From the NCBI RefSeq assembly GCF_000369805.1, contig NZ_KB850224.1, positions 2,924,399-2,988,398 of the forward strand: a stretch of 64,000 nucleotides of DNA, given 5' to 3'. Shown here in pieces: positions 37,281 to 46,524 of this stretch (the stretch's first letter is position 1; each line of letters opens with the position of its first letter). The notes under the pieces are model-generated. The model was not told the origin of the DNA, ran no database searches, and saw nothing but the letters and a program-made list of their open reading frames with translations. Both the position numbers and the translations under genes were made by a program. Source of the DNA: Acinetobacter sp. NIPH 2100 (GTDB lineage Bacteria > Pseudomonadota > Gammaproteobacteria > Pseudomonadales > Moraxellaceae).

Positions 37281-37309
37281 TTTTCATCAAACCATCATAC
37301 AACTGTCAT
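37281..37309 (+). promoter_or_regulatory. Pho box upstream of glpQ
   Basis: Three 7-bp direct repeats lie at an exact 11-bp period: TTTTCAT, CCATCAT and a perfect CTGTCAT. They end 50 bp before the glpQ start, a normal place for PhoB activation. Confidence 0.75.
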
Positions 37310-37358
37310 TGATTTGATAACTTTGGCTTTCAAACTTGCTGTTTGAATATAAAAACCA

Positions 37359-38516
37359 ATGAGCTTATCCATGTTTAAAAAAGCAGTTCTTTGTCTCGGT
37401 CTCATTAGCCTAGCAGGTTGTAATGATGACAATGATCATCAAAACAATACCACCCAACCAGAATATCAACTTCCAAAAATTTTAGTGGTTGGACATCGCG
37501 GTGCAAGTGCGTTGCGCCCAGAACATACACTTGCCTCTTACCAAAAAGCGATTGATGATGGTGCTGATTTTATTGAACCTGATCTTGTTTCAACCAGTGA
37601 TGGTGTCTTAGTTGCCCGTCATGAAAATGAAATTGGCGGCACCACCAATGTTTCGACCCTACCTCAATTTGCGGATCGTAAAAAAAACAAAGTGATTGAT
37701 GGGACACGTTTTGATAACGGTTGGTTTACGGAAGACTTTACTTTAAACGAATTACAACAACTGAAAGCACGTGAACGTATTCCGCAGTTTCGACCAGACA
37801 ATCAAAAATACAATGATCTCTATCCTGTTCCGACTTTAGAGCAGATCATTGAACTTGCTGATGCGCATTATAAAAAAACTGGCAAAATCATTGGTCTTTA
37901 TATTGAAACCAAACATCCAACCTATTTCCAAAAACAAAATTTGGCGATGGAAGACACGCTACTTAAAACGCTGTCTAAATATCAATACACTCGCGATATT
38001 GCACCAATTTATCTACAATCTTTCGAAGTTGGCAATTTAAAATATTTGAAAAACCAACTGGATTTACATAAGAGTGTTAAACACGCGCAGTTAATTCAGC
38101 TCTATGATGCTCCAGGTGCAAGACCAGCAGACTATGTCGATCAAAACAATCCTAAAACCTATGCTGATCTAGCAACTGCACAGGGTCTGAAAGATGTTGC
38201 TGCCTATGCCAATGGTGTTGGTCCATCAAAGGCTTATATTTTCAAAGATGTAGCATCCGGTAAGAAAACGACTTTTGTTGCTGATGCACATAAGTTCAAC
38301 TTAAAAGTACACCCTTATACTTTCCGCCCTGAAAATAACCATCTACCAACCAACTTTAAATGTAGCATTGATCCAGCTAAAGCAGCTGAACGTTGCCCTA
38401 CAGGATCGCTCAAAGAAATGCAGCTCTATCTCAAAGCTGGAATTGATGGTCTGTTTACCGATGATCCCGCTTTAGGTCGTCAAGCAGTACAAAACTATCA
38501 AGCCACAACTAAATAA
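37359..38516 (+). CDS. glpQ: Glycerophosphodiester phosphodiesterase, lipoprotein
   Basis: GlpQ splits glycerophosphodiesters into glycerol-3-phosphate and an alcohol. The 385-residue product has a lipoprotein signal (SLAGC, cysteine near residue 21). The catalytic domain starts VVGHRGASALRPEHTLASY with the HR and E-H-T residues, followed by IEPDLVSTSDGVLVARHE (E-x-D and H). The end GIDGLFTDDPALG is typical. Start is ATG 37359, or ATG 37371 four codons later. The Pho box suggests induction by phosphate starvation. The product glycerol-3-phosphate would feed GlpD at the other end of the window. Confidence 0.94.
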   Translation: MSLSMFKKAVLCLGLISLAGCNDDNDHQNNTTQPEYQLPKILVVGHRGASALRPEHTLASYQKAIDDGADFIEPDLVSTSDGVLVARHENEIGGTTNVSTLPQFADRKKNKVIDGTRFDNGWFTEDFTLNELQQLKARERIPQFRPDNQKYNDLYPVPTLEQIIELADAHYKKTGKIIGLYIETKHPTYFQKQNLAMEDTLLKTLSKYQYTRDIAPIYLQSFEVGNLKYLKNQLDLHKSVKHAQLIQLYDAPGARPADYVDQNNPKTYADLATAQGLKDVAAYANGVGPSKAYIFKDVASGKKTTFVADAHKFNLKVHPYTFRPENNHLPTNFKCSIDPAKAAERCPTGSLKEMQLYLKAGIDGLFTDDPALGRQAVQNYQATTK

Positions 38517-38530
38517 TCATTGAGCAGTAA

Positions 38531-38561
38531 CAAACAAGGGCAGCTCAGCTGCCCTTGTTTA
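38531..38561. terminator. Bidirectional terminator between glpQ and pnuC
   Basis: AACAAGGGCAGCT and AGCTGCCCTTGTT form a nearly loop-less palindrome between convergent genes, with T-rich sequence to the right. Confidence 0.82.
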
Positions 38562-38564
38562 TGA

Positions 38565-39164
38565 TTATGCTATTTGTTTCTGCTTGACCTGTTCCCATTG
38601 CCACCAGCCATATGCTGCCAATCCCACAAAAGCAGCATATAAGCCTGCTGTAAGGAAAACTTCTTTATAACTAAACATCCCCACGTAGATAATGTTGACA
38701 AAAATCCAGAGGATCCATGTTGCAATATGCTTACGGCTAGTCCAATAAGTCGCAAGTAAACTAAACGCCACCAACTGTGAATCCAGCATGGGTACAGCAG
38801 CATCGGTAAAGTGTTTAAGAATCAGTCCAAAGATTAGACCAAACACCACCGACAAACACATTTGGAACAGCACAACAGTCTTGGCAATGGGCTCAATCCG
38901 AATATCATGATCCTGACGCTTGCCTTTCAACCAATAATAGAATCCATAGACATTCATCACGATAAAGAAAAATTGCAGAATCGTTTCACCATACAGTTTG
39001 ATGGTAAAGAAAAAATAGGCATACAACCCACAGGCCAGAAAATTAAACCACCAGCACCACATATTGCGTCGGATGGTCAATGTCACACCAATAAGGCTAA
39101 TAATCACCGCAACGATTTCTAAAGCAGACAAGAGCAGACTTCTTTCAAGATTTGATAGCAACAT
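38565..39164 (-). CDS. pnuC: Nicotinamide riboside transporter PnuC
   Basis: The 199-residue inner-membrane protein fits PnuC in length and about seven helices. Conserved elements are the RRNMWCWWFNFLACGLYAYFF segment, the YGFYYWLKG helix end, YWTSRKHIATWILWIFVNIIY (the ligand-binding W-x-x-W-x-x-x-N region) and a final GWWQW. It imports nicotinamide riboside for NAD synthesis by facilitated diffusion. No NadR-type kinase gene is adjacent. Confidence 0.92.
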   Translation of the reverse strand: MLLSNLERSLLLSALEIVAVIISLIGVTLTIRRNMWCWWFNFLACGLYAYFFFTIKLYGETILQFFFIVMNVYGFYYWLKGKRQDHDIRIEPIAKTVVLFQMCLSVVFGLIFGLILKHFTDAAVPMLDSQLVAFSLLATYWTSRKHIATWILWIFVNIIYVGMFSYKEVFLTAGLYAAFVGLAAYGWWQWEQVKQKQIA

Positions 39165-39528
39165 TATGGAAAAATCCGCAATTTAAGCAATGCTAAATGA
39201 CTTATTTTCTTTACTGATATTTTTATCTTTATTTGAGAAAACGACTATTTTTTACCCAAACCTTGTGCTATAAAAAACTGATCCAATTTAGAATTTTTTA
39301 TATGTTGATCCACAAGGTTTCTTCTGCACGTCTTATTGCCATTTCGCATTGCATTTCTGTCAATGCCGCATGGCGACGTGTCTGCATGTTCATGCGAGGA
39401 GACTTTAAACATATTCATCCGATAACAAGTTAAAAAAACATCATATGAAAACAAAGGTCGCCTCAACAGCGACCTTTTTTATTGCCTAAATTTACGACCA
39501 CTCAACCTACCGTTGTTATCACAGGAAC
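39165..39528 (+). other. Gap with short reading frame and terminator ahead of a transporter gene
   Basis: An open frame runs from ATG 39302 to TAA 39433 (43 codons, ending KHIHPITS) and is followed 19 bp later by a terminator. No Shine-Dalgarno precedes the ATG. It could be a leader peptide, a short RNA, or chance. Confidence 0.4.
39453..39480 (+). terminator. Terminator upstream of the DMT transporter
   Basis: AAAGGTCGC-CTCAACA-GCGACCTTT is followed by further T. It lies 49 bp before the transporter start and after no recognised plus-strand gene. Confidence 0.85.
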
Positions 39529-40485
39529 ATGACCATGACACAGTTGCCAGAAAAGAATTTTATACCAAGCACACAGATCCAACCGACTGTAGCCCCTATC
39601 AACCCTCGCCTTGCTACAGTCGGTCAATTCATTGCAGTCGTGCTGATTTGGTCATTGACTCCATTGGCCGCAGTCTTGACGGTGCATGAAATTCATTGGG
39701 CGTGGGGATTATTTTTTCGGTTCAGTTTGGCCATTCCTTTGGCCTGTATGTGCTTGCTTTATTTTCGACTCAAACTCGACTTCACTTATACAGCCTTCAT
39801 CAGCTATGCGGCAGGTGCGATTGGCTTATTTGGTTCAATGACTTTTTGTTATATGGGAGCGACTCGTGTTTCATCAGGCATGATCTCGATTATTTATGGC
39901 ACTGCTCCGCTATGGTCTGGCCTGATTGCAGTATTTATCCTAAAACGGGAACATTTTTTAAAACGCCAATGGTATGGACTTAGTCTCGCAATTTTTGGTT
40001 TATCACTCACACTTGGTATAGGAGCGGAGCATATTCAACTCGATTTGCTAGGTGTGTGTTATGAAATCATGGCTGTTTTACTTTACGTGCTGTCAATGTT
40101 TGTTGTTGCAAAAGTAGGTGCAGAAATTCACCCAATCATTCAAACCACAGGTTCAACTATCGTTTCATGGTTCGGTTATCTGTGTTTGTTGCCTTTTTTC
40201 TTGTCTGAAATGCCTAATCAGTTACCCAGCCTGCAAACCAGTTTAGCACTGCTCTATAGCGCATTATTTTCTTCAGTATTGGCCATGATTTTTTATTTTC
40301 ACCTCATTCAAAAATTAAACCCAACAACGGTGATGTTAATTACTATTCTAACGCCAGTATTGGCCACTTTTTGGGGTGTATGGCTCAACCAAGAACCTTT
40401 AAGCTCACATCTTGTATTTGGTTTAATGTTCCTGTGTCTAGGTTTATTTTTATATGCCTATCGCAAAAAACCACGTCTGTTATAA
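39529..40485 (+). CDS. EamA/DMT-family transporter
   Basis: The 318-residue protein has ten hydrophobic segments in two EamA halves, the drug/metabolite transporter layout. The first half starts GQFIAVVLIWSLTPLAAV and contains YMGATRVSSGMISIIYGTAPLWSGLIA. The second half carries YSALFSSVLAMIFYFHLIQKLNPTTVM and LTPVLATFWGVWL. Substrates of such exporters include amino acids and small metabolites, and none can be assigned here. Two in-frame ATGs (39529, 39535) follow an AGGA site. A terminator just upstream may regulate it. Confidence 0.88.
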   Translation: MTMTQLPEKNFIPSTQIQPTVAPINPRLATVGQFIAVVLIWSLTPLAAVLTVHEIHWAWGLFFRFSLAIPLACMCLLYFRLKLDFTYTAFISYAAGAIGLFGSMTFCYMGATRVSSGMISIIYGTAPLWSGLIAVFILKREHFLKRQWYGLSLAIFGLSLTLGIGAEHIQLDLLGVCYEIMAVLLYVLSMFVVAKVGAEIHPIIQTTGSTIVSWFGYLCLLPFFLSEMPNQLPSLQTSLALLYSALFSSVLAMIFYFHLIQKLNPTTVMLITILTPVLATFWGVWLNQEPLSSHLVFGLMFLCLGLFLYAYRKKPRLL

Positions 40486-40608
40486 CCATGAAAACTGATA
40501 GGTCAAACAACATGACCTATCAGTGATAGTATCGAGGCACTGGCTCAAGTACACTGTGTCTACGCACCGCGTGACTTCTCAAAGATTTGTTCAAGGATGA
40601 AATAATCT

Positions 40609-42207
40609 ATGCGTTCTTACGTCTTATGGCTTTGCCTCAATCTGATCTTTGTTTTGCAGGGTTGTGTCCACGCAACAACACAACCGATCTCAGTTACAGG
40701 CAAAACAGCCGAGCTAAAACAACGCTATTATCAAGCGAAGACAACAGCGTCTGATGGGACTGTACTCGCCTTTACCGTCTATCAACCTCATTTAAGATCA
40801 GATCAGACTGCCCCATTACTTTTACATACCCATGGCTTTGGTCTTTCTCGTATGAAACGACCTGAGCTCAGCTTGTATGGATTTCTGTTGCCCACAGGAC
40901 AGATAGCAAAAACAGCTTGGCAAAATGGCTACTGGGTGATCAGCTATGATCAACGGGGGCATGGTGACAGTCAGGGCAAAATTCGGCTGACAGATCCTGC
41001 AAAGGAAGCACAAGATGTCATCACCATCATGAACTGGGCTGAAAAAAATTTGCCTCAACTGGCAAAAAATCAGCATGGTGTTCGTACAGGTATGATTGGT
41101 GAATCTTATGCAGGCGGAGTGCAATATCTTGCTTCTGCTTTAGATCCACGTTTACAGGCCATCGTACCAATTACCACATGGTATGACATCGTGCATAGCC
41201 TAGCGCCGAATGGCATTCCTAAAAGTAACTGGATCGGTTTCCTCAATCTGATTGGGGATTGGTGGAACTGGAATAAATTTGATCCTGAACTCAAGCAGGC
41301 TTATCTTGATACGCAACATGGACAATTAAGGCAATCCACCTACGATTTTCTTAAAACACACCAAGCCAGCTGGTTTTGTAGCCATCATCAGGCCCCTCAA
41401 GCAGATGCACTGATCATTCAAGGATTCAGGGATGTATTATTCCCTTTTAATGAGGGTGTCAAAGCTGCACAATGCCTACAACAGGCTCAGCGAGAAGTAC
41501 ATTTGATTGGCGTACAAGGGGGGCATTTACAGCCTTTTACCCAACATTCTCCGCTCGGAAACACGCCATTTTGGTATATCGGTAAATCAGTCCATTGTGG
41601 TCAGCAGCAATATAATCTTCAAAAAACCATTTTGACCTGGTTTAACCAAAAACTGAAAGACCAAACAGCTACCGAATCTTTACCTGAATTATGTGTTGAC
41701 CAAAGTCCAGTGAATCAGCTGACTGATCTTAGCCCTGTGACTGAATATCAGCTGAAAAAAACATGGGTTGCACCAACCACATCGCAAGCGGTATTTGTTC
41801 CAATCCATACCGCTTTGCAACCGACTTCAATGACAGGCTCCCCGCGACTCACCCTCAACATGGAAACAGCACCTAAATATGCAAATGCGACGTTATTTAT
41901 TTCAGTTGCAGTGAAATCAAAAGTTACAGGGAAATATGCAATTTTAAATGATCAGACTACACCATTTAATCCAACTCAAAAAAGAAGTTATGATCAGATT
42001 CGATTGGGCTTAAACGATCAAATGAGAACAGCACAAACCATCGAGTTACCGAGTGTCTATGGGCAACTTAAACAGGGTGATACTTTGGGTTTGTTGATCA
42101 AGAGCCAAAGCCAGTATTATCAACGAATCAAACAGCCTCAAATTGAAGCATGGATTTCAGGGCAAATTGTTTTGCCTAAGCTTTGGGATGAAACCGCTGC
42201 GAAATAG
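40609..42207 (+). CDS. X-Pro dipeptidyl-peptidase S15/CocE-type hydrolase, lipoprotein
   Basis: The 532-residue protein begins with a lipoprotein signal ending LQGC (residue 19). An alpha/beta-hydrolase core follows: THGFGLSRMKRPEL near the oxyanion region, YDQRGHGDSQG, and the nucleophile elbow GESYAGGVQYLAS (serine near residue 166). Candidate acid and histidine are in QGFRDVLFPF and VQGGHLQPF. The C-terminal beta-rich part fits the S15/CocE jelly-roll domain. Members cut proline-containing peptides or esters, and the natural substrate is unknown. It is a single gene. Confidence 0.85.
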   Translation: MRSYVLWLCLNLIFVLQGCVHATTQPISVTGKTAELKQRYYQAKTTASDGTVLAFTVYQPHLRSDQTAPLLLHTHGFGLSRMKRPELSLYGFLLPTGQIAKTAWQNGYWVISYDQRGHGDSQGKIRLTDPAKEAQDVITIMNWAEKNLPQLAKNQHGVRTGMIGESYAGGVQYLASALDPRLQAIVPITTWYDIVHSLAPNGIPKSNWIGFLNLIGDWWNWNKFDPELKQAYLDTQHGQLRQSTYDFLKTHQASWFCSHHQAPQADALIIQGFRDVLFPFNEGVKAAQCLQQAQREVHLIGVQGGHLQPFTQHSPLGNTPFWYIGKSVHCGQQQYNLQKTILTWFNQKLKDQTATESLPELCVDQSPVNQLTDLSPVTEYQLKKTWVAPTTSQAVFVPIHTALQPTSMTGSPRLTLNMETAPKYANATLFISVAVKSKVTGKYAILNDQTTPFNPTQKRSYDQIRLGLNDQMRTAQTIELPSVYGQLKQGDTLGLLIKSQSQYYQRIKQPQIEAWISGQIVLPKLWDETAAK

Positions 42208-42242
42208 TTCTTTTTATTATAAAAAACCAACGAGAGTGATTT

Positions 42243-42557
42243 TTACCACTCTCGATTGGCAATCAGTTCTTCCATTTCAATGTCGAAATAACCGACATCT
42301 TGCACCACCATCATCATGGCTTCAGCAATGTAATCTGCGGCAGTGTCATCTAAACTTGAGTCCAAGTCTTCAAATTGCGGCTTCATTTCATTAATTTCGA
42401 TCAGGGTCTGATTTGCATAACGATAAATTTCCGTATCAGATAAGTCTGTACGGCTGACCTTTTTTGAAAAGCGACGGATATGTTGCTTCACTTCAGCGAC
42501 GAGAATATCGGGATAATATTCATCATCAAACATGGGGAGGAGTAAATTTTCAAACAT
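42243..42557 (-). CDS. DUF5713 family protein
   Basis: The 104-residue acidic protein fits the DUF5713 family: YYPDILVAEVKQHIRRF at the start, a Q-x-L-x-x-I-N-E segment in the middle and the final DVGYFDIEMEELIANREW. Function is unknown. A region with many acidic residues (about residues 55-75) precedes the helical end. The gene is isolated, converges on the S15 hydrolase gene, and is separated from the serine dehydratase-like gene by a terminator. Confidence 0.75.
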   Translation of the reverse strand: MFENLLLPMFDDEYYPDILVAEVKQHIRRFSKKVSRTDLSDTEIYRYANQTLIEINEMKPQFEDLDSSLDDTAADYIAEAMMMVVQDVGYFDIEMEELIANREW

Positions 42558-42622
42558 AAAAAATAATATGCCAATAAAACGCCATGCTTATAACATAATC
42601 CGACCAAAATCACGATATTTAG

Positions 42623-42650
42623 ACATAAAAAAAGCGGTTTTTCCGACCGC
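42623..42650 (-). terminator. Terminator of the serine dehydratase-like gene
   Basis: On the minus strand GCGGT-CGGAAAA-ACCGC is followed by seven U, 78 bp after the stop. Confidence 0.8.
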
Positions 42651-42727
42651 ATTTTAAAAATTAGTTAGATCATCTACGCGCTAATAAATCCTAGCTATAA
42701 GAAAAGTGAAGATACATAACCAATAGG

Positions 42728-43660
42728 CTAAGCCCTTACTGGTACAGCAAATTGCTCAGCATATTTCGAAAGCTGTTCAAAGGTAATCGAAGCACCACCA
42801 CAGACAATCACTAAAACGTCATCCTGCGGCATAAAGTTAATTTTTTGATTGTACAAAATAGATAATGTTGCACCACAGGCAGGCTCGACTAAAGTGCGAT
42901 GGTCATCCAAGAACCTCAAACATGCTAGCACTGCCTCTTGATCAGATACTGTCATTCCTTGAACATTATGGTTTTGCGAAATCATAAATGCATTTTCACA
43001 GACTTGTTTCGCTGCAAGTGTTGTCGCGACTCCTGTCACTTCATCTAGCTTTATATGTTTACCGATCTTCATTGAACTATTTAAAGAAGCAGTGCCGTGA
43101 GTTTCAATTGCATAAATTGGAATATCTAAATGATTCTGACTCAAACCTTGATGAATACCAGAAATTAAGCTGCCACCCCCTACTGATAAAATAACTGCAT
43201 TCGGATGGATGCCTTCCTCAAGGACTTCATCAATAATATGAGCGACACCATCCCAAAGATATTGATCATCGAAAGGATGAATATAAACAGCCTTTTCATT
43301 GACATAGGAAAGTGCCAATTCATTCGCTTCCATCCATGAATCACCATGAACAATGACCTCGGCACCCTGCTGTAACATCAAATCAATCGCTTGTTGCGAG
43401 GTGGTTTTAGGTACAACAACAGTGACCGGAATATTCAACACATTGCCCATATACGCCACTGAAATACCCGCATTTCCACCAGAAGAACTAATGAATTTCT
43501 GTGCGCCCTTTTCTATATATTTTAGACAAGCATTGCCAATACTACGTTGCTTAAATGAACCTGTCGGTTGTGAAGATTCCATTTTCAACCAAACATTACA
43601 CTTATTCAATTCACTTAATTGGCTCGATTTAATCAGTGGTATTTTGATACTGAGTGTCAA
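42728..43660 (-). CDS. PLP-dependent serine/threonine dehydratase (SDS type)
   Basis: The 310-residue protein is a fold-type II PLP enzyme. The PLP lysine lies in QPTGSFKQRSIGN (residue 38 region), followed by SSSGGNAGISVAYM and the glycine-rich phosphate loop SVGGGSLISG near residue 165. VEPACGATLSILY and VIVCGGASITFEQL close it. This set resembles the compact L-serine dehydratase of animal liver (SDS) more than the longer bacterial IlvA or TdcB, and no regulatory ACT domain is present. It would deaminate serine or threonine to pyruvate or 2-oxobutyrate. No regulator is adjacent. Confidence 0.88.
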   Translation of the reverse strand: MTLSIKIPLIKSSQLSELNKCNVWLKMESSQPTGSFKQRSIGNACLKYIEKGAQKFISSSGGNAGISVAYMGNVLNIPVTVVVPKTTSQQAIDLMLQQGAEVIVHGDSWMEANELALSYVNEKAVYIHPFDDQYLWDGVAHIIDEVLEEGIHPNAVILSVGGGSLISGIHQGLSQNHLDIPIYAIETHGTASLNSSMKIGKHIKLDEVTGVATTLAAKQVCENAFMISQNHNVQGMTVSDQEAVLACLRFLDDHRTLVEPACGATLSILYNQKINFMPQDDVLVIVCGGASITFEQLSKYAEQFAVPVRA

Positions 43661-43844
43661 TTTTTATTCCTAATATAATGATTTTCCGAGTAAATATAAC
43701 ATCGTTTTAAATCGCTTTTTAAACCGTTTGATTCATTTCTCTAGACATTTTAAACAAGAATTTTTAACCAATATTATAATTATTTAGCTCACTTAGCTGA
43801 GATATGATGAATATCAATTCGTCATGAAACAAATCAATCTAATA

Positions 43845-43883
43845 AGCGGTCAGCCACCTGAATGTTTCCGACCGCTTTTTTAA
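43845..43883. terminator. Hairpin downstream of the vWA lipoprotein gene
   Basis: AAGCGGTC and GACCGCTT enclose a 19-nt loop, with six T on the plus strand. It is 11 bp after the vWA stop on the minus strand, where it is followed only by AT-rich sequence. Confidence 0.6.
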
Positions 43884-43893
43884 AAACCAAACT

Positions 43894-45534
43894 TTAATCT
43901 TTTTTAGCACTTAAGCTTTTGGCAATCTTCGCCAACTCGACAAACTCCTCTCGCATCTGATAAGGATCAGGTTTCGCTGATTGTTGTGCCAATTGGATAA
44001 TTTGATCCCATCCCAATGCGCCATTGTACTGCCCACCTTTTAACTGCTGAGCATACGATGCAACCGCAATCGCAAAACGGGTATCGTTATTGGCTTTAGC
44101 AAGGGGCTTACTTTCAGCTTTTACAGCTTGGTTTAAAAGGATGCTCTTTTGTTGATTTGGCAATTTATAGCGCAAGTTGACAAAGGCATATTCAGATTTT
44201 TTCTCTGTATCTGTTTTTGTAGATTCTTGATACCGTGACTCATTGAGCCAACCCTGTTGACCGACTGGAACGATTTCATAAATTGCTGTGACATTATGAC
44301 CTGCCCCAATATCTCCTGCATCCACCTTATCGTTATTAAAATCTTCCTGTTTCAACATTCGATTTTCATAGCCAACCAAGCGATATTCTTTCACCATCGC
44401 AGGGTTAAATTCGACCTGAATTTTGACATCCTGAGCAACAGTTGCAAGTGTTGAAGAAAGCTGACGCTGTACTACTTTTTTCGCTTCATTTTTATTGTCG
44501 ATATAACTGTAATTGCCATCACCTGCATCCGCCAGTTGTTCCATCAACTGCTCATTGTAGTTCCCTGTACCAAAGCCCAATGTTGTTAAAGAAATACCAC
44601 TTTTGCGTTTCTCAGCCACCATGCCTTTTAAGGTACTAAAATCAGTAATACCGACATTAAAATCACCGTCCGTCGCCAGTAAAATTCGGTTAATGCCATT
44701 TTTCACAAAGACCTTTTCAGCCTGCTTATAGGCCAGTTGAATGGCTTGCTCACCTGCGGTTGCCCCACTTGCCTGCAATGCATTAATCACGGCCAATATC
44801 TTATCTTTTTGATCACCAGCAGTTGGCTCTAACACCAGCTTTTCACCACTGGCATAAGTAATAATAGTGACTTTATCCTGTGCTCGAAGTTGCTCAGTGA
44901 GTAAGCGCAAAGTTTGTTTAACCAAAGGTAGTTTGTCTGCTGCATCCATACTGCCAGAGACATCGACCAAAAACACCAGATTGGCAGGTGGCAATTGTTT
45001 AGTACTTAAATCTTTAGCCTGAATGCCGATTTTGATCAGTTTGGCATTTTCTTTCCACGGTGAATCGACTGTTTCAGTACTGACTGAAAATGGGTGAATA
45101 CTATTCGGCTGCGGGTACTGATAGTCAAAGTAATTAATCATCTCCTCGGCACGGACTGCATCGACGGGTGGTAAACGACCATCATTCAAGAAACGACGTG
45201 TGTTGGTATAACTACCTGTATCGACATCAATACTAAAAGTTGAAACGGCTTGATCAGCCACACGATGAACCGGATTGACCTCATTTTTTTGGTATTTTTC
45301 AGTGTTCTGTTCTAAACGCGGTCTTTCCATGGTTGGCATGACTGCAATATAAGATGCAGGCGCAATCATCTTGCGAGTTTGTGCCAAGCCTTGATTTGAC
45401 ATGGTTATCGGTGCTGGTGACACTGGCATTGCGGTTTCGATTGTAGCCTGATCGTATTGTTTAACAGGTGTGCTACAAGCCATCACCATACAACTGAGCA
45501 CAGTTAATGTTAATATTTTTGTTGATTGATGCAT
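43894..45534 (-). CDS. von Willebrand factor A domain lipoprotein (YfbK-like)
   Basis: The 546-residue product has a lipoprotein signal ending VMAC (residue 20). The YfbK N-terminal domain (STFSIDVDTGSYTNTRRFL and AEEMINYFDYQYP) is followed by a vWA domain. The vWA MIDAS residues are seen in FLVDVSGSMDAADKL (DxSxS near residue 192), ATAGEQA and LATDGDFNVGITD. A C-terminal DUF3520-like region ends it. Metal-dependent protein binding in the envelope is inferred. It stands alone, 135 bp from the SIMPL gene start side. Confidence 0.9.
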   Translation of the reverse strand: MHQSTKILTLTVLSCMVMACSTPVKQYDQATIETAMPVSPAPITMSNQGLAQTRKMIAPASYIAVMPTMERPRLEQNTEKYQKNEVNPVHRVADQAVSTFSIDVDTGSYTNTRRFLNDGRLPPVDAVRAEEMINYFDYQYPQPNSIHPFSVSTETVDSPWKENAKLIKIGIQAKDLSTKQLPPANLVFLVDVSGSMDAADKLPLVKQTLRLLTEQLRAQDKVTIITYASGEKLVLEPTAGDQKDKILAVINALQASGATAGEQAIQLAYKQAEKVFVKNGINRILLATDGDFNVGITDFSTLKGMVAEKRKSGISLTTLGFGTGNYNEQLMEQLADAGDGNYSYIDNKNEAKKVVQRQLSSTLATVAQDVKIQVEFNPAMVKEYRLVGYENRMLKQEDFNNDKVDAGDIGAGHNVTAIYEIVPVGQQGWLNESRYQESTKTDTEKKSEYAFVNLRYKLPNQQKSILLNQAVKAESKPLAKANNDTRFAIAVASYAQQLKGGQYNGALGWDQIIQLAQQSAKPDPYQMREEFVELAKIAKSLSAKKD

Positions 45535-45669
45535 TGTTCAGTTCCCCAATTCTATTTCGTTTTTTCAAATAAAGTCGATATACAGAGAATTGTATGCAAA
45601 AAAAGAAAAATACATCGTATTCGAATGTATCTTTCCAGAATGGCTTATTCATGATCTACAGCAAAAGTT

Positions 45670-46428
45670 TTACTCAATCGCATAATTGATGGTGACCACC
45701 ACACGCGCAATTTTATTAATGGTGGCTTTGTCATAAGCGCCACCATAATCACTGTCGTCATCCGAACCGCTTTCAGGCAGGATATAAAATGCACCTTGGC
45801 TAGCAGAGCGCATCATCCCCACTTTCACGCCACCCACTTTGGCAAACTCATTGGCACGGCTATACGCATTCTTGGTTGCATTGGCAATCAAAGACATTTT
45901 GATTTCTTCTAAATTCGACACCAGATATTCAGGTTTCTGTTCAATGGCAATGCCCTTTTCATCCAGTACGTAAGCTTCTTTGGCTGCCTGTTCAATCTTC
46001 TTGATATCGCGACTCGCAATCACTAAGGATTGCAATGCCATATAGCCTTTAAACTCACGATTGATCCGCCCTTCCCCCATATTCACTTCTTCATAATAGG
46101 GTTGGGAACTTTTATTTCCGAGTTGCATATCCACCGCTTTAAAACCATGCTCGACAAAAAAGCTTTGTAATTCTTTCATTTGTTGATCAAGCAATTGATA
46201 AGCTTGTGGAATCGTGTCAGACGTGTGGCTGGTTTGTAAGTGAATCTCCCAGCGTGCTGAATCGGCTTGAATTGGTTTTTCAGCTAATCCTTTGACTGTA
46301 ATCGAGTTTTTGGTGCTATTAAACTGTTTCAGTGCATAGCCCATCACACCAGCAGAAATAATAAAGCCAAGGCTAAGAATGAGTGCAAACACCCATAAAC
46401 TTTTATATGTAATTGTTTTATTTTCCAT
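45670..46428 (-). CDS. SIMPL (DUF541) domain membrane protein
   Basis: I chose ATG 46428 (MENKTITYKSLW); a GTG four codons upstream is possible. The 252-residue product has one N-terminal membrane helix (about residues 9-30) and a periplasmic SIMPL domain. This starts SITVKGLAEKPIQADSARWE, continues with IEQAAKEAYVLDEKGI and ANATKNAYSRANEFAKVGGVKVG, and ends ARVVVTINYAIE. SIMPL proteins such as YggE and BP26 assemble into large periplasmic rings, with roles in oxidative stress suggested. The exact role here is unknown. It lies 96 bp downstream of folP. Confidence 0.87.
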   Translation of the reverse strand: MENKTITYKSLWVFALILSLGFIISAGVMGYALKQFNSTKNSITVKGLAEKPIQADSARWEIHLQTSHTSDTIPQAYQLLDQQMKELQSFFVEHGFKAVDMQLGNKSSQPYYEEVNMGEGRINREFKGYMALQSLVIASRDIKKIEQAAKEAYVLDEKGIAIEQKPEYLVSNLEEIKMSLIANATKNAYSRANEFAKVGGVKVGMMRSASQGAFYILPESGSDDDSDYGGAYDKATINKIARVVVTINYAIE

Positions 46429-46524
46429 TTTTAATATCACTTATCTTATTTTATAGTCTTGTTATATTTAATCTATTCAGGCAAGTCAATAGAGCCCTCA
46501 AGCTCTACTGACATCGCAATAAAT

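Noticed and set aside
39245..39466. Minus-strand frame of 73 codons in the gap before the DMT transporter
   Set aside because: No ribosome site, composition unlike neighbouring genes, and it runs into a terminator.
42633..43883. GCGGTC/GACCGC hairpins at 42633 and 43845 as DNA uptake sequences
   Set aside because: The resemblance to Pasteurellaceae uptake words is slight, there are only two, and both fit gene-end hairpins.
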